Positions 30,103-38,174 of a DNA stretch of 51,267 bases are shown in pieces. Each line of letters starts with the position of its first letter. The first letter of the stretch is position 1. This DNA is from a virus. The stretch is from the IMG/VR virus record IMGVR_UViG_3300043436_005154, positions 1-51,267 of that record; one strand, 5' to 3'. The notes below the pieces were generated by a model. That model was not told where the DNA came from. It ran no database searches and saw nothing but the letters and a program-made list of their open reading frames with translations. The position numbers and the translations under genes were made by a program.

Positions 30103-33100
30103 ATGTCTTGTAATTGTAGTTGCACATATCATAACTTACCTTGCTGCTGTCCACAAGATGGTGAAACATTCCCATGCCCAACCACAATATGCCCTAATGC
30201 TCAAGACTGTAATGTTGTTATTGAATCTGAATGTATTATATATAATGGTAACGATTATGATTGTGTAGGTATTGAAAAAGGTATGAGAGTTGATCAGGTT
30301 GTTGATATTATATTAGATAAATTAAATCTTAAGTGTACAACTACAACTACAAGTACGACTACTACATCTACAACAACGACTAGTTCTACTACAACAAGTA
30401 CATCAACATCTACAACTAGTACATCTAGTACAACTACCACTACGACTATACCTATTGGTACAGGTCCTTGTGCAGCAATACCTGTTCCTGTTGAATGTAA
30501 TTGTAACTATATTACATTTAGTACACTATCTCCTGGATCTTCATATTCTGCTCCTTCTTGTGGTAATTATTTAGGAAATGATATTTGGCTCAAGTTTATT
30601 GTACCAGCTAGTGGCGATGTTTTAGTAAGTACAAAAGCAAATCAAGTTACAGATGGTGCAATATCTATATATCAAGGACAAAACTGTAACTCACTTTCTG
30701 AAACAATATGTATTGACGATGTTCCAGGCTCATTGATGCCTTATGTACATTTAACAGGACAAACTCCTGGTGAAACTATTTATGTAAGATTTTGGGGATA
30801 TGGTGGTGCAGTTAGTGGACAAGTAGGATTGTTTGATATATGTGTTTATGAACCACCTTGTACTACGCCAGGAAGTGGTGATGCAAGCGCCTGTTCAACC
30901 ACTACGACATCTACTACAACTACATCTACTACGACAACTACTACCACTGAAGACCCTTGTAGTAATAATGGTGGTGAAGGTACGATTATAACTACTACAA
31001 CTACAAGTACCACCACATCAACATCAACATCAACAACAACTACCACAATTGCTCCACAAGAAATATGTTTTACATATGGTGCGGAAGGTTTTCCTATAGA
31101 ATCAAGTGTAATAACACCAGAACCAACTTTGTATAATAATAAACCATATTATAAGGTACCGTTATCATACGATCCAAATAATTGGTATATATGGTATAGT
31201 GTAGATGGAGATTTTCCAAATCAATGGGTAACTAGTCCATTGGGTCAATCGTCAACTTTAGATGTGGGTTCTTATTTGACATCAAGTTCTTCATCAAACT
31301 ATCCTATTGGTGTTTGGACTTTTGGTATTAATTTTAATAGTTTTTTTGTTGCAGAATCAAGTTTTTTAAGTACAACCCCTAATCCTTGTAACACTCCAAC
31401 TTTATGTTTAGGTTTAGCACTTGGTAGTGATGGTGGTGGACAAGGACCCACTAATGTATCTATATCAGGAAACACTTCATACCAAAACGGTAGACCAAAA
31501 TGGACATTTGATTCTGGTGAACCTGATTTTGTAAATTCATCACTTTACTACAATGGAACAAACTGGTTCTATGAACATGAAGATCCAGCTTATTCATTTA
31601 CTATCCCTGGTTCTGCAGGCTTACTATTTCCACCTGAATATGTAGCTCCAGGTAATCCAGTAGATTGTATCCTTAGTGTTCCAAATGCATTATGTTCTAT
31701 TTCCTATAATTCTTGTCCTACTACCACTACTACTAGCACTACTACCACAACTAGCTCTACAACATCTACAACTACAACAACTACAACTATTTGTCCTGAA
31801 TGTACAATAGGTGTATTTGATATAATTAATAATGATGGTGATCTAATTAATGCAATCACTATTGATGGTTCGCCATTGGTATTAGATGGTTCTGCAACAT
31901 ATCCTATTAATGGATCTATTCCTGTTACATCAACAAATCCTTCAGGTGTATATACAATTGCAATAACATTAACTAGTACAGGTACAGGTAATGTAATAGG
32001 AATTGCTACCCCTGATGAAGAGTGCATTCAGTATAACAAATGTTATTTAATTCAACCTGGTACAAATGTTTATACATTTACTAATGTAAATTTAGATTGT
32101 TTAACATTTATTAGTTCTGGTTTCACACCTGGTGCTATTTGTGATAATATTCCAACCACAACCACTAGCACGACTACTTCTACATCAACAACCACAACTA
32201 CAACTGAAGAACCAACTACTACAACTACTACTAGTTCAAGTACCACTACTACGTCTAGCACTACTACAACAACTACTGAGCAGCCTACTACCACTACGAC
32301 TAGTTCAACAACAACTACTACTACAGAAGATCCAAACAATATTTGTATCATCTGTACTGAGTTAGATGAACCTATTACAACAGAAAATGATGATGAACTT
32401 AGAGCTGAGCAATGTCCAATTGTAACCACTACAACAACTATATGTCCTATAGTGTGGGAAACAATAGGTTCATCTTATCAAAATAACTACATATCCACTG
32501 CAAGTACAGGTATTATTGATATAACAATGTCTACCACAGGACCTGCTGGTGCTGGTGATGGTTTTGATATTCTTAATCCTTCTGGCGTAGAACTTGTACA
32601 GTGTGGAGCTGGTGTAATTGCTAGTAATTATTCTGGTGTTACACCTACAGGAAATGTATATTATATTAAAGGTAGTCTGACAGGAATTGTCACAATGACC
32701 TTTGATTTCTCTTCACCAATTACAGATCCTATTCTTGGTATATGGTCTCTTGGTAATCCTACTACACAGCAGTTGTTCAAACCTGATGTACCATTTATTA
32801 AGCTTCCAGGATCTGGATTTGATGCTTCTGTAATTTGTGGATCAGCTAATGCTACAGATCTCACTATAGGAGATAGTGGTGTAACCTTTATTGGAAATAG
32901 TTACACAATATCTGGTAGAGAAGGATTTGGTATAGTGCAGTTCCCTGGAACACATGCACAAATTAGAATACAAGTCTATGCTTCTGAATATAGAACAAAC
33001 TTTGTATGGGGCTTGACATGTGCAACACCTGGACCTGTTCCAACAACTACTACCAGTACAACAACTACCAGCAGTACTACTACAACAACTACTGAGGAAC

Positions 33101-34902
33101 CTACAACAACAACAACTAGTACATCAACTACGACTACTACAGAAGAACCAACTACAACTACAACTTCTACTAGTACTTCTACAACTACATCTACTAGTAC
33201 AACCTCTACCACAACAGAAGAGCCAACAACTACAACTTCTACTACAACTGAGGAACCTACAACTACGACAACTAGTAGCACTACAACTACAACCACTGAA
33301 GAGCCTACAACAACTAGTACAACTACAAGCACCACTACAACAAGTACTACTACAACTACTACCACTATTGATCCAGCTCTTCTTTGTGTAATCTGTGCAG
33401 AAAATGACGATCCTATTACAACTGAAGCTGATGAGAACATCAATCCTGAAGAATGTTGTAATTGCTTTACATTCTCTGCAGGAGCTGTTGGAGGTGATGT
33501 AACATACACTAACTGTTTTGGTCAAACAAACACAGTGACAGTTGCTCCTCTTACAGAGTTCACTGATTGTGTGGCAGTTGGTTATAGCGTTACACTTACA
33601 GGTGACTTAACACAATTTGCTTGTAATCAAACTTGTGTAGCGAGTGATCCGTTTTTTAATACTATACAGATAGAAAATCAGACATGGTCTGCACAAAACT
33701 TTGATGGAACAACCTTTAGAAATGGTGATCCTATTCCTGAAGTGCAAGATTTGGTAACGTGGAACTCTTTAACAACGCCTGCATGGTGTTATTATGCTAA
33801 TGATTCTGCAAATGGTCCTGTATATGGTAAATTGTACAACTGGTATGCTGTAACAGATCCTCGTGGAATAGCTCCTGATGGATGGAGAGTTCCTACAATA
33901 AGTGATACATTTAATTTAATAAATTATATAGGAGGACAGTCTGTTGCTGGAGGAGTTTTAAAACAAACAGGTACAACCCTTTGGAATTCTCCAAATGCTG
34001 GTGCTACAGATGCTTATGGATTTACTGCCCTACCTGGTGGTTACAGAGATCCTTCTTTAAACTTTACACAAAAAGGGTCAGAAGCTTTCTTCTGGATTGA
34101 TAGTCCAAATAGAGATACATTTAGACTATTTGCTAGTACTTCTGTTATTCTAGTTCAAAATATTGCAATTACTACTCTAGGTTTCTCAGTTAGATTTGTA
34201 TCTACACAAGGTGCTGAAACATGCATTTCTTGCGGTCCAACCACTACTACTACAAGTAGTACTACTACAACTACTACTTTAGAGCCGACTACAACCACTA
34301 CCACAGAGGAACCTACAACCACTACTACTAGTACTTCTACAAGTACAACCACAAGTACTACAACGGAAGAGCCTACTACTACAACTACTACTGAAGAACC
34401 GACTACTACTACGACTAGTACAACCAGTACTACTAGCACAACGACTACAACAACATTACCTCCTGGAACTTTATTTGTAACTAATAGTACATCAGCTGGT
34501 TCTAGCTTAGATAATATAACACCATCTTGGTATCTTATAACAGTAGGAAGCTTACCAGTAACAAATGGTCAAACAGCTGAGGGTGTTCATGGTGGGTATA
34601 CAGGATCAATAACTGTTAATATTGGAACAGCTGCTGCAACTTCTAAAATTAACATTAAGATTAACAGTGTAATTGTTGAGTGTATAGATGTTACAGGTGC
34701 TGGAAATTATACGTCAGGATCTTTGACAATCTTAAGTACTGATGCTGTTGAAATTGAATATGTTGATGGAACATGTGTAACACCTACAACCACTACCAGC
34801 ACTACCACAACGACTACAGTAGATCCTAGTAACTTTATATCAACAGAGCTTAATGAAGAAATTCAAGCTGAAAACAATGACTTTTTAATAACTGAACAAT
34901 AA
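30103..34902 (+). CDS. Giant modular fibre/adhesin with FISUMP domain
   Basis: A 1599-residue protein. The Cys-rich start (MSCNCSCTYHNLPCCC) is followed by the docking module CIIYNGNDYDCVGIEKGM and a Thr/Ser linker. Residues 121-253 resemble a PPC-like (pre-peptidase C-terminal) beta domain (YLGNDIWLKFIVPASGDVLV). Two 'YNNKPYY/YQNGRPKW' domains lie at about 319-538. Beta domains at 567-683 and 782-976 alternate with Thr linkers that include TTTEEP repeats. Residues 1182-1372 form a FISUMP domain (QTWSAQNFDG, LYNWYAVTDPRGIAPDGWRVP, AYGFTALPGGYRD, GFSVRFV). A beta domain and a short acidic tail end it. It is probably a multi-ligand adhesin. Confidence 0.7.
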   Translation: MSCNCSCTYHNLPCCCPQDGETFPCPTTICPNAQDCNVVIESECIIYNGNDYDCVGIEKGMRVDQVVDIILDKLNLKCTTTTTSTTTTSTTTTSSTTTSTSTSTTSTSSTTTTTTIPIGTGPCAAIPVPVECNCNYITFSTLSPGSSYSAPSCGNYLGNDIWLKFIVPASGDVLVSTKANQVTDGAISIYQGQNCNSLSETICIDDVPGSLMPYVHLTGQTPGETIYVRFWGYGGAVSGQVGLFDICVYEPPCTTPGSGDASACSTTTTSTTTTSTTTTTTTEDPCSNNGGEGTIITTTTTSTTTSTSTSTTTTTIAPQEICFTYGAEGFPIESSVITPEPTLYNNKPYYKVPLSYDPNNWYIWYSVDGDFPNQWVTSPLGQSSTLDVGSYLTSSSSSNYPIGVWTFGINFNSFFVAESSFLSTTPNPCNTPTLCLGLALGSDGGGQGPTNVSISGNTSYQNGRPKWTFDSGEPDFVNSSLYYNGTNWFYEHEDPAYSFTIPGSAGLLFPPEYVAPGNPVDCILSVPNALCSISYNSCPTTTTTSTTTTTSSTTSTTTTTTTICPECTIGVFDIINNDGDLINAITIDGSPLVLDGSATYPINGSIPVTSTNPSGVYTIAITLTSTGTGNVIGIATPDEECIQYNKCYLIQPGTNVYTFTNVNLDCLTFISSGFTPGAICDNIPTTTTSTTTSTSTTTTTTEEPTTTTTTSSSTTTTSSTTTTTTEQPTTTTTSSTTTTTTEDPNNICIICTELDEPITTENDDELRAEQCPIVTTTTTICPIVWETIGSSYQNNYISTASTGIIDITMSTTGPAGAGDGFDILNPSGVELVQCGAGVIASNYSGVTPTGNVYYIKGSLTGIVTMTFDFSSPITDPILGIWSLGNPTTQQLFKPDVPFIKLPGSGFDASVICGSANATDLTIGDSGVTFIGNSYTISGREGFGIVQFPGTHAQIRIQVYASEYRTNFVWGLTCATPGPVPTTTTSTTTTSSTTTTTTEEPTTTTTSTSTTTTTEEPTTTTTSTSTSTTTSTSTTSTTTEEPTTTTSTTTEEPTTTTTSSTTTTTTEEPTTTSTTTSTTTTSTTTTTTTIDPALLCVICAENDDPITTEADENINPEECCNCFTFSAGAVGGDVTYTNCFGQTNTVTVAPLTEFTDCVAVGYSVTLTGDLTQFACNQTCVASDPFFNTIQIENQTWSAQNFDGTTFRNGDPIPEVQDLVTWNSLTTPAWCYYANDSANGPVYGKLYNWYAVTDPRGIAPDGWRVPTISDTFNLINYIGGQSVAGGVLKQTGTTLWNSPNAGATDAYGFTALPGGYRDPSLNFTQKGSEAFFWIDSPNRDTFRLFASTSVILVQNIAITTLGFSVRFVSTQGAETCISCGPTTTTTSSTTTTTTLEPTTTTTTEEPTTTTTSTSTSTTTSTTTEEPTTTTTTEEPTTTTTSTTSTTSTTTTTTLPPGTLFVTNSTSAGSSLDNITPSWYLITVGSLPVTNGQTAEGVHGGYTGSITVNIGTAAATSKINIKINSVIVECIDVTGAGNYTSGSLTILSTDAVEIEYVDGTCVTPTTTTSTTTTTTVDPSNFISTELNEEIQAENNDFLITEQ
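33040..33368 (+). repeat. Thr/Ser tract with periodic TEEP breaks
   Basis: About 330 bp code poly-Thr/Ser broken every 12-20 residues by EEP (TTTEEPTTTT pattern, at least six times). The acidic-proline spacing is like mucin-type stalks. A related pattern lies at 32153-32332 and 34238-34462. Confidence 0.85.
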
Positions 34903-34904
34903 AC

Positions 34905-34931
34905 TATATTTGTTAAACTTTTAAATTTTAA
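34905..34931 (+). promoter_or_regulatory. Bacteroidota-type -7 box and leader element
   Basis: TATATTTG at 34905-34912 matches TAnnTTTG exactly. It is followed by TTAAATTTTAA at 34921-34931, 5 nt before the ATG at 34937. No clear -33 TTG is seen at the right distance. Confidence 0.45.
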
Positions 34932-34936
34932 AAACT

Positions 34937-35545
34937 ATGCCAAACGTAAAAATTTCTGCTCTTCCTGAATTTACTGGGAATACGCAGGACGCCTATCTTG
35001 TAATGAACGATAGCACACAGACAACCACCTATAAGGTGAAAAAAGAAAATCTCACTACACCTTCTGCTGGGTTTTCTTGGGTGAATGGTTCACCTGCCTA
35101 TTTTAACTTTACAAATGGTGTTGACACCTACATTCCATGGAACACACAGATTTTCAATACAAATACAAACGTATTTGAGCTTGTAAACTCTGGTTCAACA
35201 GCTGGAACAAGGGGTAATGAAGGTGCTCGTATTCATTTTAAACAACCTGGTATTTATGAAATCAGTTGTCAAATACATTGGTTTGATCTCACAGGGAATG
35301 TTGACTTTCTTATAAGAGTTAGTTCAGCTGCCACATCTGGTGGAACTATGTCAAGCTTTACACTTATACATGATTATAAATCTGCAGAAGCTAGTGGTAC
35401 AGATCAGTTGATGAATGGTACACTTATGTTAAATGTGACAGCTGCAGGATTCTATACACTTTGTGTTCAGCCAAGTGCAAATACACCATTTCCTTCAGAT
35501 TCTAACAACACCCCTAGCAGAATCTTTGTTAAGAAAATTTCTTAA
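34937..35545 (+). CDS. Tail fibre-like protein with jelly-roll C-terminus
   Basis: A 202-residue protein. The start MPNVKISALPEFTGNTQDAY, leading to TTTYKVKKENL, is the classic N-terminal attachment segment of phage tail fibres. Residues 70-200 are a beta jelly-roll resembling C1q/TNF-like domains (FKQPGIYEISCQIHWFDLTG, LMLNVTAAGFYTLCVQPSA, RIFVKKIS). Such domains trimerise and bind receptors or cap fibres. It has no Thr linker, unlike its neighbours, and its own promoter-like box suggests separate dosage. Confidence 0.75.
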   Translation: MPNVKISALPEFTGNTQDAYLVMNDSTQTTTYKVKKENLTTPSAGFSWVNGSPAYFNFTNGVDTYIPWNTQIFNTNTNVFELVNSGSTAGTRGNEGARIHFKQPGIYEISCQIHWFDLTGNVDFLIRVSSAATSGGTMSSFTLIHDYKSAEASGTDQLMNGTLMLNVTAAGFYTLCVQPSANTPFPSDSNNTPSRIFVKKIS

Positions 35546-35555
35546 ATAATAATAG

Positions 35556-37196
35556 ATGTTGGTATTTATACAAATTAATGGTCCACTTGGCTCAGGATAT
35601 GGGCCAAGTTTTACACTGTCAACAATACCTGCTGGTGTTATTACACCATCTACAGTTAGTACTGTTGATTTGTTAAATGGTATTATAGTAGATGTTTCTG
35701 ATGGAACAGTAGCTATATTGGCTACATCTACAAGTGATACTAGTTGTACTATTTTAATTACAATATCAACAACGTCTACAACAACGTCTACAACAACCAC
35801 TTCAACTACAACCACTACAACTACAGTACCTCCTGTAATATGTTTTGCATTTGAAGCAGAAGCTGTAAGTGGAACAGGAAATCTTTATTACGAAATAGCA
35901 TCTTCAGGAAATATTCTTCCTGTAAATGGTAAACCAGCATATGATTTTAGTGGTTTGTTTGGATATCCTGCTAGTATTTATTATATTGGAACTGAATGGG
36001 TTTATTATAATAGTGATTTAGGTGGAATAGTGCAAGTACTATCTTCTACAAATAATTATCCTATATCTGATGCTGTAACACTTCCTATTTGGACACCAAA
36101 TTGTAATGGTTGTGCTTTTTCTAAAGCTATTAATAAAAGTACTTTTGGTACTTGTCCTACAACCACTACCACAAGCACCACTACTACAAGTACAACTACT
36201 AGCACCAGTACTACAAGCACTTCAACGACATCTTCTACAAGTACTAGTACTACAAGCAGTACCACTAGTACAAGTTCAACTACAACAACTACAACACAGC
36301 AATCTTGTTGTTCCCCTGTAATTAATAGCCTTGTTATAACAGGACCACCTACAGGTTCTAGTTATCCTGTTCAAGTTAACTACACTGTTCCAACTAGTGG
36401 TTGTAATACATGTTTTTCAATGGAGTTTCGTATTGATACAACTGGAACAGGTACAAACTGGAATTCTTGGAGTAGTCTACCTGCAAACGCCTGTACACAA
36501 ACTTCATGGCAAATACCTTTCCAAATACCTAATGGAACTCTTGTACAATTAAGAATTATTAGTATTGGTGGTATTTGTCCTCCATCTCTACCTGTTGCTT
36601 TTTTACTACCAACAACAACAACTACTACTACAACTTTAATTCCACCTTGTATACCTGGAACTAACACATGCTCAATAGTGGTTACAAGCAACTCATGTTC
36701 TCAGTATGGATATCCATATCCTGTTGCAGTTGTATTAGTACCACCTTTTGGTGGTCAACCAGGGTGTAATCAAACAATAAATTACAGTATTACTGGGAAT
36801 AATTGTAAATGTGTTTCTGCAGTATTTTTAGATCATAGATGTGTAGGTTGTACAAGTTGGACTCAAGGTTCTCCTGTTGCATTTACTTCTAGTGGTTTTA
36901 TAAATATATGCAATCTCTTAAGTCTTTATGGTACATTACCTGCAGTAAATGGATTTGAGATAAGACTTAGAGTTTTATATACTGATTCATCTATTGCAAC
37001 ATCACCGATATATTCTGTATTACCAAAAGTAAAATATAGAAACATATCTGGAGTTAGTCAAATTATAAGTTATTGGTCAAATTATTGTACTGACTATGTG
37101 GCGAACGCGGTTATTTTTCCAAATGGTGAAATATGTAGTCATGGTGTATTAACAAGTTTCAATCCTTTAACTTGGCAGGCTATAAGTTATTGTTAA
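35556..37196 (+). CDS. Modular fibre protein, GP-type N-domain
   Basis: A 546-residue protein. Residues 1-70 are a divergent GP-type N-domain (GYGPSFTLSTIPAGVI, DVSDGTVAILATSTSDTSC). Thr/Ser linkers lie at nt 35765-35827, 36158-36297 and 36608-36636. A 'VNGKPAYDFSGLFGYPASIY' domain (about 92-202) matches those in the two giant fibres. Two FN3-like beta domains follow (PVINSLVITGPPTGSSYPVQ and a later paralogue), then a C-terminal domain with GEICSHG. It is the last fibre gene before the glycosyltransferases, probably an adhesin. Confidence 0.65.
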   Translation: MLVFIQINGPLGSGYGPSFTLSTIPAGVITPSTVSTVDLLNGIIVDVSDGTVAILATSTSDTSCTILITISTTSTTTSTTTTSTTTTTTTVPPVICFAFEAEAVSGTGNLYYEIASSGNILPVNGKPAYDFSGLFGYPASIYYIGTEWVYYNSDLGGIVQVLSSTNNYPISDAVTLPIWTPNCNGCAFSKAINKSTFGTCPTTTTTSTTTTSTTTSTSTTSTSTTSSTSTSTTSSTTSTSSTTTTTTQQSCCSPVINSLVITGPPTGSSYPVQVNYTVPTSGCNTCFSMEFRIDTTGTGTNWNSWSSLPANACTQTSWQIPFQIPNGTLVQLRIISIGGICPPSLPVAFLLPTTTTTTTTLIPPCIPGTNTCSIVVTSNSCSQYGYPYPVAVVLVPPFGGQPGCNQTINYSITGNNCKCVSAVFLDHRCVGCTSWTQGSPVAFTSSGFINICNLLSLYGTLPAVNGFEIRLRVLYTDSSIATSPIYSVLPKVKYRNISGVSQIISYWSNYCTDYVANAVIFPNGEICSHGVLTSFNPLTWQAISYC

Positions 37197-37219
37197 TATT
37201 GTTATAGTTATTATATTTG
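37190..37219 (+). promoter_or_regulatory. Bacteroidota-type promoter for glycosyltransferase operon
   Basis: TTG at 37190-37192 and TATATTTG at 37212-37219 are 19 bp apart, matching the TTG/TAnnTTTG promoter of Bacteroidota. It lies 26 bp before the first glycosyltransferase start and suggests that host-type RNA polymerase can read this operon. Confidence 0.6.
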
Positions 37220-37244
37220 TATAAATTTAAAAAAACCAACATTT

Positions 37245-38174
37245 ATGAAATTTTTATGTGTACAACCTGCTATTGAATATTATACGTGGCAGGTAGAAGT
37301 AATGATTAATAATTTTATTAGAAATGGTGTTGATCCAAAAGATATTCAAATTGTCTGTGGTCATCATGGCACTGTATCTGAAAATTGGTTAAAACTTGCA
37401 GAAAAATATACTGATACAAGGTTTTATTTTTATCCAGACAACAGGCAAAAGCCCTGTTATATATCCAGTATACGTCCCCATATTTTGCACAAGCATTGGT
37501 TGCAGCATCCTGAATTAGAAAATGAAACAATTTTCTATCATGACTGTGATATTGTATTTGCTAAACCCATTGATTTTGAAGGACTTATAGATAATGATAA
37601 CTGTTATGTAAGTGATACAGTAAGTTACATAGGTGCTAACTATGTACGTTCAAAAGGTGAACATTATCTTACTTATATGGCTGATATTGTTAATGTAAAT
37701 AAACAATACATTATAGAGCAAGAAGCAAACAGTGGAGGCGCTCAATATATTCTTAAAAACATTCCTACAGAGTTTTGGAAAAAAGTATACTACGATTCTG
37801 AAAATCTATTTAGATTAATTAATCATCAAATAGATGAAGATAGAAAAACAAATCCTAATATGCACGAAATTCAAATATGGTGTGCAGATATGTGGGCAGT
37901 TCTTTGGAATCTTTGGTTTTGGGATAAACAAGTATTAGTTACAGACAAACTTTCTTTTTCTTGGGCAACTTCACCAATTAGTGAATGGGACAGACATCCT
38001 ATATTTCACAATGCTGGTGTGACATCAGATAGAACAGATTTGTTTTATAAAGGTAAATATCAATTAGTATTACCTTATGATATTAAAATTGAAGATATAA
38101 ATACAAATCATTGTTCTTATAAGTATGCTGAAGAAATCTTAAAAACAAAGGAGGTGTCATGTCTAATAAAATAG
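37245..38174 (+). CDS. Glycosyltransferase-like protein (GT-A fold)
   Basis: A 309-residue protein. The N-terminus (MKFLCVQPAIEYYTWQVEVM) and a DxD-type motif FYHDCDIVFAKP (D100, D102) fit a nucleotide-sugar-binding GT-A fold, where the acids hold a metal ion and the sugar diphosphate. Later segments GGAQYILKNIPTEFW, WCADMWAVLWNLWF and FHNAGV look like acceptor-site elements. It would transfer a sugar to an unknown acceptor. It overlaps the GT6-like gene by 16 bp. Placement just after the Thr/Ser fibre cassette suggests virion or host-glycan modification. Confidence 0.7.
   Translation: MKFLCVQPAIEYYTWQVEVMINNFIRNGVDPKDIQIVCGHHGTVSENWLKLAEKYTDTRFYFYPDNRQKPCYISSIRPHILHKHWLQHPELENETIFYHDCDIVFAKPIDFEGLIDNDNCYVSDTVSYIGANYVRSKGEHYLTYMADIVNVNKQYIIEQEANSGGAQYILKNIPTEFWKKVYYDSENLFRLINHQIDEDRKTNPNMHEIQIWCADMWAVLWNLWFWDKQVLVTDKLSFSWATSPISEWDRHPIFHNAGVTSDRTDLFYKGKYQLVLPYDIKIEDINTNHCSYKYAEEILKTKEVSCLIK
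38147..38156 (+). promoter_or_regulatory. Unusual strong Shine-Dalgarno site
   Basis: AAAGGAGGTG lies just before the ATG at 38159, with a 4-nt gap from GGAGG. Almost no other gene here has such a site, and Bacteroidota rarely rely on them, so this may mark transferred DNA or compensate for the internal overlap. Confidence 0.6.

Noticed and set aside
33646-34220. Diversity-generating retroelement acting on the FISUMP region
   Set aside because: No reverse transcriptase gene and no template repeat were seen in the window.
24689-34439. Many minus-strand frames rich in Val and Asp across the fibre genes
   Set aside because: They are the antisense of poly-Thr/Ser codons, which have no stops in reverse. 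They lack any gene-like composition or start context.
22798-36636. Repeats as a possible CRISPR array
   Set aside because: The repeats are in-frame Thr/Ser codons of variable length and order, with no constant repeat and no unique spacers.
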